Notes: generated by a model not told the origin, from the letters alone. A stretch of DNA of 64,000 bases from Leptolyngbya ohadii IS1 (GCF_002215035.1 NZ_NKFP01000004.1:1726-65725), one strand, 5' to 3'. Shown: positions 20,800-30,598, numbered from the stretch's first letter. Numbers and translations are program-made.

Positions 20800-20827
20800 A
20801 CCGCTCTCAAAGGGCGGTTTATTTTTT
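20800..20827 (+). terminator. Rho-independent terminator after the channel gene
   Basis: ACCGCTC (20800-20806) pairs with GGGCGGT (20812-20818, one wobble) across a 5-base loop, followed by TTATTTTTT. It lies about 60 bases after the stop at 20737. Confidence 0.75.
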
Positions 20828-20889
20828 AGGGGGAATCCCGATTTCACAAAGCAAATCTCTGATTCAAGCTCTTGTTTCAAGCCTGAAAC

Positions 20890-21150
20890 TTACCCCCACT
20901 CGTTCAGCTCTTTCTGCAAAAAAGGATCGATCGGCTGCCCGTCTTTGCGCTTCAGTTCAATCTCAACTGCCTTAATCAGCCCAGAATCAGCGGGAGCGGG
21001 GCGCTCGTGAAAAATGATTTCATAGATGGCAGGATCTTCGTTGCGCTGGCGCAGCCAGTCCTGAACTTTCGTGGTGGCAAAAAACGACTGCCCCTGCTCA
21101 AACATCCGGCTGACTTGAAGCTGAAGGCTAAAGGGATTGTAACGCGGCAT
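20890..21150 (-). CDS. Conserved small protein of unknown function
   Basis: An 86-residue soluble, acidic-basic mixed protein beginning MPRYNPFSLQLQVSRMFEQG. No signal peptide, membrane segment or known motif is visible. The composition and codon use match neighbouring genes, and I believe similar proteins exist in other cyanobacteria, but no function is known to me. It converges with the channel gene and shares its direction with the DUF4168 and holA genes upstream. Confidence 0.6.
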   Translation of the reverse strand: MPRYNPFSLQLQVSRMFEQGQSFFATTKVQDWLRQRNEDPAIYEIIFHERPAPADSGLIKAVEIELKRKDGQPIDPFLQKELNEWG

Positions 21151-21213
21151 AGTTCTGCCCTTTCTCTAGCAAAATTCCTAGCAAATGTATTCCTATCTTA
21201 GTCGCTAGGGTGC

Positions 21214-21244
21214 GTTCCCCCCAGGATTGGGGGGCTAGGAGGGC
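21214..21244. repeat. Partial copy of the G/C-run palindromic element
   Basis: GTTCCCCCCAGGATTGGGGGG followed by CTAGGAGGGC is, on the minus strand, the CCCCCTAGCCCCC...GGGGGGAAC end of the element at 12383-12518. It lies just downstream of the DUF4168 stop. Confidence 0.6.
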
Positions 21245-21252
21245 AGCTCGAA

Positions 21253-21729
21253 CTACTGAAGCTGCAAAATTGCCTGTCGAATCCGTTCTGCCAGTGCCGG
21301 ATCGCTTTCGTGGGCAGCGGTGATCTGATTAAAACGGGTGATACTCAACTGATTTCGATCGGCGATCTGGATCGCGCTATTGCAAAAGTCGATCGCGTTC
21401 TGGCGAATGCTGGAATCCAGTTCTTGCAGGCTGCTGGGCACGTCGCAGCGGATCGCGGGCACATAGCCGACCTGATTTTTAATGGTGTTGTAGGTGCTTT
21501 GCCGAAGCGGTTCGATCGCCAGCACCGCACGGGCATAGCGTTGAATTTCGTCGTTGCTAACTGCCTGAGCCTGGGCACTGCTGCTAAACGTAACAGATGC
21601 CGTGGGCGCGTGGTACGTGGGAACCCAGCCCATTAGCACACCCGTCGCCGAAGCCGTCGCAATCAGGCAGAATTGCAGCAGGTGGCGATTCCATTTCAGA
21701 CGAGACAAGGGACGTAGCGCGGAGATCAT
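21253..21729 (-). CDS. DUF4168 domain exported protein
   Basis: 158 residues. There is an N-terminal basic stretch and hydrophobic helix (about residues 18-38), then an Ala/Ser-rich segment ending AQAQA, a likely signal-peptidase site. The mature part begins VSNDEIQRYARAVLAIEPLRQ, the DUF4168 signature, and continues as a helical domain. Function is unknown; relatives are found in the periplasm of cyanobacteria and proteobacteria. It lies about 110 bases after holA on the same strand. Confidence 0.82.
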   Translation of the reverse strand: MISALRPLSRLKWNRHLLQFCLIATASATGVLMGWVPTYHAPTASVTFSSSAQAQAVSNDEIQRYARAVLAIEPLRQSTYNTIKNQVGYVPAIRCDVPSSLQELDSSIRQNAIDFCNSAIQIADRNQLSITRFNQITAAHESDPALAERIRQAILQLQ

Positions 21730-21841
21730 AGTTAACGGTTACTAAATTCGTAACGATTCAGGTACTCTGAATGCCTTGAATTATTTTAGGGGCGAGTTGT
21801 TCCAGCCAGACGTTCTTGTCTAACCGTTCTTGCGGAATTCT

Positions 21842-22840
21842 TCACGCCTGAGCCGACCGGACAAAAAGCTGGCACAGTTCAATCACCTTCGTCTGAAGTA
21901 AAGGCATTGGATCACCGCCCTGACTTTTAAGGCTAAATTCCAACTCCAGCAGTAACGGCAGCGTTTGCCGCAGGCTTGCCAAGGGAAGCGATCGCACTTC
22001 CTGCTTCAAGAAATAAATCCGCTTAGGGTTGCTGACCTCTGCCATGCGGGCAATTTCCCGATCGTCTCGTTCACCGGACTCCACCATTAGCTTCACCCAT
22101 AGCCAGGTGCGAAACTGTCCCACCAGGGTTGACACAATGCGAAGGGGCGGTTCGTTTTGCTTAAACAGATCTGCCACCAGCGTCAGAGCCTTGCCCGTAT
22201 TCCCCTGCTGAATCGCGCTGGCGAGCTGAAGGCTATTTTGCGTGTAGTTGCTGACCAGACTGGCAACGATCGCTTCATCCAGGGGCTGGGAGTTCGATGC
22301 ACCATAGAGAGATAATTTCTCCAGTTCCAGATAAAGCTGGCGCGACTGGTTGCCCACGGAGTTTGCCAAAAGCTGTACGGCATCGCGGGTTAGCTTCACA
22401 CCCATCTCCTGTGCCGATCGTCGGACTTGCTCCCCAATCTGGTCGGTCTTCCAGGGCGGAATCAGGGCAAACTCGCGGATCTCGGCATGCTTTTGCAGCA
22501 GCTTTGTCGATTTTATTCTGCCGTCAGGTTTACTGCTGGAGGTTAAAAGCAGTACATTTGTATCAGGAATCGCCGAAAGTGTGCGATCGAGTTCGCTCAG
22601 CAGTTCCTCGGAGCATCGCTGCGCCAGCGTCGTTTCGACCAGCCAGACGAGCCTGCCCCCTGTGCCAAAGGGAGCGGTCATGACCTGATTGAGGGCTTGA
22701 GTGATTCCGTCGCTTTGCTCTGGAGGAATTCTGTCGTAGTTAAAGGTTGCCCAGTCGGGATCAAGAGTGCGATCGCGCAGGGCACTCACCGCCCGATTCA
22801 AGGCAAAATCGTCGTCGCCCCAAAAAAAGTAAATTGGCAT
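21842..22840 (-). CDS. holA: DNA polymerase III subunit delta
   Basis: Clamp-loader subunit that opens the beta sliding clamp. 332 residues, starting MPIYFFWGDDDFALNRAV. It shows the delta-specific AAA+-like domain 1 without a functional Walker A, then NVLLLTSSSKPDGRIKSTKLL, and the helical collar domain with LANSVGNQSRQLYLELEKLSLY. Length and domain order are normal. Confidence 0.93.
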   Translation of the reverse strand: MPIYFFWGDDDFALNRAVSALRDRTLDPDWATFNYDRIPPEQSDGITQALNQVMTAPFGTGGRLVWLVETTLAQRCSEELLSELDRTLSAIPDTNVLLLTSSSKPDGRIKSTKLLQKHAEIREFALIPPWKTDQIGEQVRRSAQEMGVKLTRDAVQLLANSVGNQSRQLYLELEKLSLYGASNSQPLDEAIVASLVSNYTQNSLQLASAIQQGNTGKALTLVADLFKQNEPPLRIVSTLVGQFRTWLWVKLMVESGERDDREIARMAEVSNPKRIYFLKQEVRSLPLASLRQTLPLLLELEFSLKSQGGDPMPLLQTKVIELCQLFVRSAQA

Positions 22841-23150
22841 GGCTTAAACAGGAACAGGAGGTCGCAGACTAATGAACAGATTAGAGATAAATGAGCGAAA
22901 TTTCGACCGCAGGTAGATTGATCCCCGCTCGCAAATTACCGCTGAAATCTCCTCTAATTACACCTGATCCCCACCCTCCATTTTGGAGCAGATTCCCGGT
23001 AGAGTAAGGAGAGTAAGAGTATAAGACAGACCCTTTAGTTTGCCATCCTCGATCGCATTCAGCCCGGAAACTGTTTCCTAAACCGCTGAATCGATCAATC
23101 TTTTCCATCGAAGATACGTATTTTGTGAGTTAAGCGCGAGGCAAGTCAAC
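22841..23150. other. Divergent promoter region, holA and DUF1868 genes
   Basis: 310 bases between divergent genes. It contains A/G-rich TAGAGTAAGGAGAGTAAGAG (quasi-repeat) near 22999. No consensus promoter or RNA structure was assigned. Confidence 0.35.
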
Positions 23151-23939
23151 TTGGACGATACCTATCAGATTTACATCAATCGGGTGGCACGCCTGACCCT
23201 GCCGGAAGTTTTCCAATCGCAGGTGCAGCACATTCAGCCCTCCCCCAAGTATGAGCGGCAGCCAGACGGCACGATTCAGCCAGCCCCTTTTCCTGGGTAC
23301 ACGATCGTTTCTCCGCCCTGGGAGGACGATCCGCACAATGAACCGTTTTACAGCACCCTGCGCGAATACCAGCAGCGTGTGGTCAAAACACTGGAACCCG
23401 GACTGCTGATCTCCGTGCCGCCGGAGAGTTTCCACTTCACCCTGGCGGATTTAATCTGGGCAAGTTCTTACCTCCATGCCACCAAAGATCCTGAGTTTGA
23501 GTCTCGCCTCCAGGATCGCGTCACCCAAACCTTCGACAAATGTCGCTTCCTGATCCAGGCACAGCAGCCCCTCCGCTGGCAGGTGATGGGGCTATTCCTC
23601 CGAACCCGTGCGCTGGGAGTGTGCCTTGCCCCCCGCAATGAGGACTCCTTCGAGCGAGTTATCGAGCTGCGCCGCACCATCTACCAGAACCCTGACCTGA
23701 TTGCCCTCGGTATCGAGCAGCAGTATAACTTCACCGCTCACATTACGCTGGGCTACTTTGGCGAGGCAGCAACGAATACCGATCGCGATCGCTTCGCGCA
23801 GCAGCTTATCGACCTGAACCAATACTGGTACGACATCGATGCTCCCCAGGAGATTAACGTGCGACGAGCCGACCTGCGGAAGTTTGATGATATGACCCGG
23901 TATTATCGGCAGGATAACTGGGCAACGCTGGAGTTTTAG
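23151..23939 (+). CDS. DUF1868 / 2H-phosphoesterase-like protein (TTG start)
   Basis: A 262-residue soluble protein. Two HxT motifs, FHFTLADL (about residue 95) and AHITLGYF (about residue 200), are the hallmark of 2H phosphoesterase folds, and the layout fits the DUF1868 family. A phosphodiester or cyclic-nucleotide-type substrate is possible but unproven. The start is TTG at 23151, with GAGG eight bases upstream; no better ATG precedes the conserved region. Confidence 0.82.
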   Translation: MDDTYQIYINRVARLTLPEVFQSQVQHIQPSPKYERQPDGTIQPAPFPGYTIVSPPWEDDPHNEPFYSTLREYQQRVVKTLEPGLLISVPPESFHFTLADLIWASSYLHATKDPEFESRLQDRVTQTFDKCRFLIQAQQPLRWQVMGLFLRTRALGVCLAPRNEDSFERVIELRRTIYQNPDLIALGIEQQYNFTAHITLGYFGEAATNTDRDRFAQQLIDLNQYWYDIDAPQEINVRRADLRKFDDMTRYYRQDNWATLEF

Positions 23940-24076
23940 GTGGAGAAGTGGATGGGTAAATGAAGGGATGAGCCGATGAGTCGATAAGTGACGGGTAGGG
24001 GAGTCCAGAATCTTTGTGTGGGGTGGGCATCTTGCCTGCCCTTCTGGGACTATTCCATCCAGCCCGAGTTCCCGCA
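23940..24076. repeat. Repeat-rich spacer between convergent genes
   Basis: Purine-rich GATGG/GATGAG-type quasi-repeats (23945-23995) are followed by GGGGTGGGCATCTTGCCTGCCC (24017-24040). The latter contains a GGGC/GCCC dyad and resembles a widespread cyanobacterial interspersed motif. Confidence 0.4.
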
Positions 24077-24349
24077 TCAGGGACCAGAGAAAATCGCTTC
24101 TTCTAAATCCTGGCGGGTTAAGGAATATTTGAACGATCGCTGAATATCGCTACCGTCCTGGGCGGCTCCCAGGTAGCGAACCAGCAGCGAATCGACTTCC
24201 ATCCAGATGTCCGCTTTCCAGGCGGGCTGCTCAACGTGCCAGCAATGGATATCGCTTTCATCCTGCTGACAGCCTTTGGATTGCAGCCAGGATTCGATGT
24301 CGGGAAGGGGATGGTTGTAGAGCGGCGTATCTGCCGGAGGAAGTGCCAT
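24077..24349 (-). CDS. DUF3143 family protein
   Basis: A 90-residue soluble protein, MALPPADTPLYNHPLPDIESW..., with the conserved pattern WLQSKGC, HCWHVEQPAWKADIWMEVD and a helical C terminus, matching the small cyanobacterial/plastid DUF3143 family of unknown function. The frame is open further upstream, but ATG at 24349 gives the family's normal length. Confidence 0.78.
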   Translation of the reverse strand: MALPPADTPLYNHPLPDIESWLQSKGCQQDESDIHCWHVEQPAWKADIWMEVDSLLVRYLGAAQDGSDIQRSFKYSLTRQDLEEAIFSGP

Positions 24350-24525
24350 CGGGTTGCGGTGAGGGTAGGTAAACGGACGTAAATTGATAATTGACGGACA
24401 AATGATAAACATTTGTTAAGAGCCGTCCCTATCTTATCGCAGTTCACGAACCTCCCGCTCAGGCGGTTTTTGTCAGGAATTTTGTACACTACTATGCGGG
24501 GAGTTTCACGGGGAGATATCGATCG

Positions 24526-26220
24526 GTGCGCCTGTTCACCACCATCGCCGGACTACGCTGCTATTTAGAGGCACAGCGACCGCTTCGCGCAGCCGCCCTA
24601 GGCGGATCGTCCCTACCGGACGCAAAGCATCATCTGACCCAGAGCCAGTCAGGACAAATCGTTGATTCCAATCATCCGTCCAATCGTTCGTCCAATCATC
24701 CGCCGATGGTGGGGTTGGTGCCAACGATGGGTGCCCTTCATGCCGGACATTTGAGCCTGATTCGCCGTGCCCGTCAGGAAAACGATCGCGTCGTCGTCAG
24801 CATCTTTGTCAATCCACTCCAGTTTGGACCGAATGAGGACTTTCAGCGGTACCCCCGCACCTTGGAACAGGACGAACGGCTCTGCCAGGAAGCAGGCGTA
24901 GATGCCATCTTTGCCCCCTCTGCCACTGAGCTTTACGGTACTCCCTTTGCCCCAATTGCGACGGACGTGACCCAGGTGATTCCCCCCGCTGCTATGATGG
25001 CAGGATTGTGTGGCGCAGCCCGTCCCGGACACTTTCAGGGCGTGGCAACCGTGGTGACAAAACTGCTGAATGTCGTGCAGCCCGATCGCGCCTATTTTGG
25101 GCAGAAGGACGCGCAGCAGGTTGCTATTATCCGTCGTTTGGTGGCAGACCTTAACGTGCCCGTTGAGATTGTCACCTGTCCGATCGTGCGCGAAGCCGAT
25201 GGGCTTGCCCTCAGTTCCCGGAATCGGTATCTTTCTCCAGAAGAACGATCGCAGGCTACCGCCCTGTATCGCGGATTGCAGCAAGCCGAGCAGATTTTTG
25301 AAGCAGGCAGGCAATTCCGTGAAGATTTGATCCGTGCAGTAAAGGAACAGTTCTCAACCGTTCCCCTCGTTCAGCCAGAATATATAGAACTCGTTGATCC
25401 CGACACCATGAATCCTCTAGAGCAAGTTGAAGATACCGCCCTCCTTGCGGTTGCTGCGCGAATTGGCTCCACCCGTTTAATTGACAATGTGCTGCTGCGA
25501 AATCGGCAGCCGATCGTGGCGATCGATGGACCTGCTGGAGCTGGAAAATCGACCGTGGCGCGGCAGGTGGCACAGCAGCTCGGCTTGCTCTACCTGGACA
25601 CAGGGGCAATGTATCGGGCAGTCACCTGGAAGGTGCTTCAGTCGGGAATTGCGATCGACGATGAGCCTGCGATCGCGGAGCTGGTCAGCCAGTCGGATAT
25701 TCAGCTTGAGCAGGCAGTTCCTCAGGATTCTGGCAGTTCGCCCTATGCGCTGCGCGTCTGGATTGACGGCGAGGAAGTGACCCAGGCGATTCGGACTCTG
25801 GCAGTCACAGAACAGGTTTCGGCGATCGCGGCTCTATCTACTGTGCGTCGGGAGCTGGTAAAGCGTCAGCAGGCGTATGGACGACGGGGCGGGATTGTCA
25901 TGGACGGGCGGGATATTGGCACCTACGTTTTCCCCGATGCGGAGCTAAAGATTTTCCTCACGGCATCGGTGCAGGAGCGGGCACGGCGTCGCCTGGAAGA
26001 CCTGAAGCGGCAAAATCAGCCGTTGGTCAGCCTGCCGGAACTGGAAGCCGCCATTGCAGAACGCGATCGCAAGGACAGCACCCGTCAGCTGGCTCCGCTC
26101 AGAAAAGCTGCCGATGCGATTGAAATTAACTCCGATGATTTAACCGTAGCGGACGTAACCGCCCGGATTGTTAGCCTCTACCAGGAAAACTGCCTGCGCT
26201 ATCCTGAAGCCGTGAGCTAG
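24526..26220 (+). CDS. panC: Bifunctional pantoate-beta-alanine ligase / cytidylate kinase (PanC-CMK)
   Basis: Fusion typical of cyanobacteria, 564 residues, GTG start. The N-terminal part (about 60-315) makes pantothenate: GLVPTMGALHAGHLSLI with the ATP-binding HxGH, FVNPLQFGPNEDF, YFGQKDAQQ and LSSRNRYL. The C-terminal part (about 330-560) is CMP kinase: P-loop IDGPAGAGKSTVA, YLDTGAMYRAVTWK and MDGRDIGTYVFPDAELK. Between the usual start (MRLFTTIAGLRCYLEAQ) and GLVPTMG there is an extra segment of roughly 38 residues encoded by repeat-like DNA (24581-24703). The frame stays open, so the enzyme may tolerate it. Confidence 0.95.
   Translation: MRLFTTIAGLRCYLEAQRPLRAAALGGSSLPDAKHHLTQSQSGQIVDSNHPSNRSSNHPPMVGLVPTMGALHAGHLSLIRRARQENDRVVVSIFVNPLQFGPNEDFQRYPRTLEQDERLCQEAGVDAIFAPSATELYGTPFAPIATDVTQVIPPAAMMAGLCGAARPGHFQGVATVVTKLLNVVQPDRAYFGQKDAQQVAIIRRLVADLNVPVEIVTCPIVREADGLALSSRNRYLSPEERSQATALYRGLQQAEQIFEAGRQFREDLIRAVKEQFSTVPLVQPEYIELVDPDTMNPLEQVEDTALLAVAARIGSTRLIDNVLLRNRQPIVAIDGPAGAGKSTVARQVAQQLGLLYLDTGAMYRAVTWKVLQSGIAIDDEPAIAELVSQSDIQLEQAVPQDSGSSPYALRVWIDGEEVTQAIRTLAVTEQVSAIAALSTVRRELVKRQQAYGRRGGIVMDGRDIGTYVFPDAELKIFLTASVQERARRRLEDLKRQNQPLVSLPELEAAIAERDRKDSTRQLAPLRKAADAIEINSDDLTVADVTARIVSLYQENCLRYPEAVS
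24581..24611. repeat. Interspersed repeat unit inside panC
   Basis: CGCTTCGCGCAGCCGCCCTA followed by GGCGGATCGTC matches the intergenic sequence at 39762-39792 in 26 of 31 positions. It contains the palindrome CCGCC-CTA-GGCGG. It lies within the segment of panC that other PanC proteins lack. Confidence 0.6.
24668..24703. repeat. 12-bp tandem repeat x3 inside panC
   Basis: CCAATCATCCGT, CCAATCGTTCGT and CCAATCATCCGC follow one another. The 12-bp unit keeps the reading frame and encodes NHPS-NRSS-NHPP-type residues in the extra N-terminal segment of PanC. Confidence 0.85.
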
Positions 26221-26263
26221 GGCAGCGGGAATACTAAATCCGGAGCGGTAACGAGGCAAAACC

Positions 26264-27049
26264 ATGCTGGGAGCGATCGTCGGCGATATTGTTGGCTCGG
26301 TCTATGAGTTTGACAACCGCAGAACCAAAGACTTTTCTCTGTTTACGGATGAAAGCGAATTCACAGACGACACCATTCTGACGATCGCCGTTGCCGATGT
26401 CCTTTTGCACCAGGGCAGCTATAGTCAGGCGTATAAAGACTACTATCAGCGGTATCCAAATCCAATGGGCAGCTACGGAATGCGATTTGCTGCCTGGGCA
26501 GAGTCTCCAAGCCAGGAACCCTACAACAGCTTTGGCAACGGCTCCGCCATGCGGGTCAGTCCGGTTGGGTTTGCCTGCCATTCTCTGGAAGCCGTCCTTC
26601 AGGAAGCCGAGCGCAGTGCTGCCGCCACCCACAATCATCCGGAGGGCATCAAAGGGGCACAGGCAACCGCAGCGGCAATTTTTTTGGCAAGGACAGGTCA
26701 ATCAAAGGAGACGATTAAATCCTACGTCGCGGCTCAGTTTGGCTACGACCTCGACCGATCGCTGGACGAAATCCGTCCCCAGTATCGATTCAACGAATCC
26801 TGCCAGGGCACTGTTCCTGAGGCAATTATCGCCTTTCTGGAGTCGATCGACTTTGAGGATGCCATTCGCAATGCGGTTTCCCTGGGAGGCGACAGCGATA
26901 CCCTCACCTGTATTACGGGCGGCATTGCAGAGGCTTTTTACGGGGGTGTTCCGGAGGCGATCGCGCAGACAGCCCTTGCCAAACTGGACTCCCACTTAAA
27001 AAGCATCACCGCAAAATTTCTGAGCTACTTCCCCAAAGCTCAGGGCTAG
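26264..27049 (+). CDS. ADP-ribosylglycohydrolase family protein
   Basis: A 261-residue soluble hydrolase. The metal-binding acidic motifs of the family are visible: MLGAIVGDIVGSVYEF, SEFTDDTILTIAVADVLL (TDDT) and LGGDSDTLTCITGGIAEAFYG (GGDSDT). These bind the di-metal centre used to remove ADP-ribose from proteins or small molecules; the in vivo substrate is unknown. It is 43 bases after panC-cmk and may be cotranscribed. Confidence 0.92.
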   Translation: MLGAIVGDIVGSVYEFDNRRTKDFSLFTDESEFTDDTILTIAVADVLLHQGSYSQAYKDYYQRYPNPMGSYGMRFAAWAESPSQEPYNSFGNGSAMRVSPVGFACHSLEAVLQEAERSAAATHNHPEGIKGAQATAAAIFLARTGQSKETIKSYVAAQFGYDLDRSLDEIRPQYRFNESCQGTVPEAIIAFLESIDFEDAIRNAVSLGGDSDTLTCITGGIAEAFYGGVPEAIAQTALAKLDSHLKSITAKFLSYFPKAQG

Positions 27050-27332
27050 TCTTAATACGAGATGAGTGGATTTAGGAAAACTGCCTCTCTCAAAGGGCTA
27101 ATTTTTCACCTCAGACATCCGGCTTATTCCATTCAGCTATGCCGCCATAAGCAAGGAAATCGATACAGAAAAGTTATCGATCGTTATAAAAGGAGGGGCG
27201 ACGGGGTTAAAATTCGTGAAGTGTTATGAACAACACGATTTGCTAGAGGCTTTGTTGTAATCCAGATATCTGGACTAGAATTTCCGGCTCTTTCAGCAAG
27301 CTGCCCGTTGTACCCCTTCGTTCAACCCCAAG

Positions 27333-28022
27333 ATGCAAACAGCCATTCGCCCTGCGGTTCGGATTGTTAGCCCTACTCTGCGAATTGTTGCGCTAGGGGA
27401 CAGTATGATCTACGGCTTTGGCGATCCAGAGGGGGGTGGTTGGGTAGAACGGCTGCGGCGGCAGTGGATGTCTCCAGAGAGTCAAAGCCATGCGCTGTAT
27501 AACCTGGGCGTGCGCGGAGATGGTGTGCGGCAAATCTCCCAGCGGCTAGAGGCAGAATTTCGGCAGCGGGGCGAACTGCGGCATCGGCTCCCAGACGGCA
27601 TGATTCTCTCCGTGGGTACGAACGACTCCGCAAAGCTTCAGCGACTCACCGGGAAAAATATGCTGGCGTTTGAAGAATTCGAGGCAGAGATGACCACCCT
27701 GCTCGATCGCGCCAATTCTCTCTGCCCCGTCTTTTTTGTGGGCATGACTCCGGTAGACGAATCCCAGATGCCCTTTGCGAACTGCCTTTACTACAATCAC
27801 GCGGATCAGTACCGCTACAAGGAAGCAACTCGGCTCGCCTGTCTGGAGCGGGAAATTCCCTATCTGGATTTGTTCGATCGCTGGATCAGCCGGGGAGAAA
27901 CGTGGTGGCGATCGCGCCTCTGCTCGGATGGACTGCATCCCAACAGCGAAGGCTACCGGGCAATTTTGGAGGATGTTCTATCCTGGGAGCCGTTTATGCG
28001 CTGGCTCAACAGCGTAGGCTAG
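27333..28022 (+). CDS. SGNH/GDSL-family hydrolase
   Basis: A 229-residue esterase/lipase-like protein without a signal peptide. It has block I VALGDSMIYG (catalytic Ser), LGVRGDG (Gly block), SVGTNDS (Asn block) and block V DGLHPNSEGY with the catalytic Asp-His pair. The substrate cannot be told from sequence. Confidence 0.9.
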   Translation: MQTAIRPAVRIVSPTLRIVALGDSMIYGFGDPEGGGWVERLRRQWMSPESQSHALYNLGVRGDGVRQISQRLEAEFRQRGELRHRLPDGMILSVGTNDSAKLQRLTGKNMLAFEEFEAEMTTLLDRANSLCPVFFVGMTPVDESQMPFANCLYYNHADQYRYKEATRLACLEREIPYLDLFDRWISRGETWWRSRLCSDGLHPNSEGYRAILEDVLSWEPFMRWLNSVG

Positions 28023-28099
28023 TTTTTAAGGAAACATAGTTTGAGGAAACACAGGGGGTACTGTCCACCCCCTATCCCCAATTTTCCTGATCTTAAATT

Positions 28100-28606
28100 C
28101 TAACGACAGCCTAAACTATCGCGAGTCGAAACTCCCGTGACCGGATTCACACCCTCCACCCGTTTACAGAGTTCGGTGATTTCGTAGCGATCGAGAATGG
28201 CATCAGTAAAGTCTGCGCCCGTCACGGTGACATCCTGGAAACTAGTCCGGGTTGCCGTTACGTTTATCAGCAGCGCATTCGTCAGATCCGCGCCCAGCAA
28301 AAACACGCGGTCGAGCAGTGCGCCCGTTAGATTCGCTTCGCGCAGGTTGGCATCCAGCAGCACCCCTTTCGTCATAATTGCATCGGAAAGATCGGCTCCC
28401 TCAAAATTGACCTCGCGCATCTCGGCGGAGACAAAGGCTTTTCCGTGAAAGTCTGCGTGGGCAAAGTCCTGCTTGTTCAGGTTGGCGTTGTTGTAGTTCA
28501 CCGTATCCGTCAGGGCAATTGCCGGGGTTGCGTTTAGCAGCACCCACAGACAAGCCAGCCCAAGCACCAGCACCAGACTCAGGAAGCAGCGCAGCAGTCC
28601 TTTCAT
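28100..28606 (-). CDS. Pentapeptide-repeat protein, probably exported (lumenal)
   Basis: 168 residues. A signal-like N terminus ([21 protein letters not shown], then an ATPAIALTD-type cleavage region) precedes a right-handed beta-helix of A(D/N)LXX pentapeptides: [47 protein letters not shown]. The C terminus has two cysteines (LCKRVEG and DSLGC) that may form a disulfide. Relatives are thylakoid-lumen or periplasmic proteins of unknown role. Start 28606 has GGAGG nine bases upstream; an ATG at 28612 would be too close. It is 29 bases after the LCP gene. Confidence 0.88.
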   Translation of the reverse strand: MKGLLRCFLSLVLVLGLACLWVLLNATPAIALTDTVNYNNANLNKQDFAHADFHGKAFVSAEMREVNFEGADLSDAIMTKGVLLDANLREANLTGALLDRVFLLGADLTNALLINVTATRTSFQDVTVTGADFTDAILDRYEITELCKRVEGVNPVTGVSTRDSLGCR

Positions 28607-28635
28607 GTTCATCTTCCTCCCCCAATCGCAAATCA

Positions 28636-30123
28636 CTAAATACCCGATCGCTTCGCCCAGTCATCTCCGACACGGATGGTCAGATCGGACTGCAAATCTC
28701 CCGTGGAAGCGGATACGACCTGCCCCATTCCCAGAATCGTTCCCATGTCCGAGGCACTGTTGAGATCGCCGCGTTGAGCAATAATTTGGGTTTCATCCAA
28801 GCGATCGGGCCAGTCTTCGATGACGTAGACCTGATCAAATCCTTTGGATTGCAGAAAAGCAGCCACTTTGCTACCCAGATTCGGATCGCTGGACGCATTC
28901 TGCACGGCAATCTTCAGGTCAGCGCGATCGTGCTGGGCACTGGAAACCGTAAGGGCACCCACATCGAAGTACTCCTGCATCACCTGATCCCGCCCCGTAT
29001 TGTCCATCAGCCAGTAGCTTGCAATGTACTCATCGGGCGTGCTGAAACGTCCGGGCAACATCACCATATGGAAATTGTCCTTTTGCAGGTTCAATCCCAT
29101 GTTTGCCAGCGCCAGCATTTCCTCAAAGGAAAGATTGGTATCGATGTACTTCTGAAAAAGCTGCACAATCTGCGGAATCCGGGTGACGAGTGCCGGACTG
29201 GTGAGCTGCTCCCGCAGTGCCCGAATCAGCTGCTGCTGTCGCTGTACCCGCCCGATATCTCCGTTGCTATCGTGGCGAAAACGGGCAAACTGCTCCGCTT
29301 CTGCCCCATTCAGGGTTTGCCAGCCCGGTTGCAAGTCAATCTTGAGCTTCTGGGTGTTGTCCGTATATTCCATCCGCTCCGGAACAAAGACGCGCACGCC
29401 GCCCAGCAGATCCACCAGTTCCCGGAATGCGCCTGTGCTGACGCGGACATAGCGATCGATCGTGACGCCATTGAGCGTACTGCTGACCACCTTTGCCGCC
29501 ATTTCTGGACCCCCAGCAGCATTGGCATAGTTAATTTTTTCCATGCCCTCATCCGGAATGTACACCTGCGTATCCCTGGGAATAGAGAGCAGATTCACGG
29601 TATTTTGGCTTGGGTCGAGCCGCACTAGCAGCATCGTATCGCTACGACCTGCAAAAACATTATTGGGAGAATGATCGGACGGGCGATTTTCCGGCAAATC
29701 CAGCGGCAGATCAATGCCCATCACTAGAATATTGACAGGCTGGGTAATCTGATAGTTAAAACTCGGTCGCCATGCCGTTTCCTGGGGTTCTTCCGACTGG
29801 GCAGGCGCAACCGTCGGACTCATAGGCATCATGAAGGCAACCAACGCACCGATCGTCGCTGATGCCGTTGCCGTTAGCCCCAGCAATGCCCCCCGTCCAA
29901 TTTGCCGCCAGAAATTCGATGGCGGGATTGAACTGCCACGAGGAGCAGATTGCGGCAGATCAGCCGATCCACTTTTCGGGGCTAGTCCTTGAACAGGTGC
30001 CTGTAAGGCTTCCGCCGCAGATTGGACTTCAAGGGAAGTGGTGGCTACCGAAGACTGTGCCTCAGTCCGCGCCTCAACCGCTGGCTGTGCTATCTGTTCC
30101 GACTTGCTCACTCCGTCACCCAT
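28636..30123 (-). CDS. LytR-CpsA-Psr (LCP) family protein
   Basis: 495 residues. A disordered cytoplasmic N terminus of about 70 residues and one membrane helix (about 75-100) lead into an extracytoplasmic LCP domain. Motifs there are [40 protein letters not shown] and [22 protein letters not shown], the Arg/Asp set that binds polyprenyl pyrophosphate. A LytR_C-type domain (about 400-490) follows. LCP enzymes attach glycopolymers from lipid carriers to the wall. The downstream pentapeptide gene is probably cotranscribed. Confidence 0.92.
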   Translation of the reverse strand: MGDGVSKSEQIAQPAVEARTEAQSSVATTSLEVQSAAEALQAPVQGLAPKSGSADLPQSAPRGSSIPPSNFWRQIGRGALLGLTATASATIGALVAFMMPMSPTVAPAQSEEPQETAWRPSFNYQITQPVNILVMGIDLPLDLPENRPSDHSPNNVFAGRSDTMLLVRLDPSQNTVNLLSIPRDTQVYIPDEGMEKINYANAAGGPEMAAKVVSSTLNGVTIDRYVRVSTGAFRELVDLLGGVRVFVPERMEYTDNTQKLKIDLQPGWQTLNGAEAEQFARFRHDSNGDIGRVQRQQQLIRALREQLTSPALVTRIPQIVQLFQKYIDTNLSFEEMLALANMGLNLQKDNFHMVMLPGRFSTPDEYIASYWLMDNTGRDQVMQEYFDVGALTVSSAQHDRADLKIAVQNASSDPNLGSKVAAFLQSKGFDQVYVIEDWPDRLDETQIIAQRGDLNSASDMGTILGMGQVVSASTGDLQSDLTIRVGDDWAKRSGI

Positions 30124-30598
30124 TCTATTGATACCTGTAACGCTTCTATGCCCGACTCAAGCCCCGCTCAGTAGCAGGCTTTTCGCTCCATAAACCCGAT
30201 CGGCTCACCAGCCTACAGGTATGGAATCTTAGAATCACTCTGTCGAAGCCCGATTCCAGAAACAAACTCAATTATTTGCAGATTATTTCCAGACATTTGT
30301 TCCGGACAATCTTTCCAGAAGGGAGTTTTCGGAAGGATTTTTGTTCGACGCAGTTTTTCGCTATGCCTTATTCTGTGTAGTTTTATTACTACTCGAGGCG
30401 ATTATACCGTGAAGCCTGAACACTCTCCTTCCCTCGTCAGCAGCAAAAGTGGTTGTCTTTCAGGATTTTCGGTCTATCCAGGGAAAGAAAATCAGGGGTG
30501 GATGAAGATGCGATAAAGCCACTGGTATATTGGTTCGCGAGTCAGGAAGATCCCTGATAGGATAGGGCGAAACCTTGAGAGATATTAATCTGGCTGTC
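30124..30598. other. Divergent region between LCP and guanylyltransferase genes
   Basis: 475 bases, A/T-rich around 30240-30400, probably carrying two divergent promoters. CCAGAAGGGAGTTTTCGGAAGG-type quasi-symmetry occurs near 30313. Nothing else was recognised. Confidence 0.35.

Noticed and set aside
20778-20975. 65-codon plus-strand frame
   Set aside because: It contains the channel-gene terminator hairpin and overlaps the small conserved gene on the other strand.
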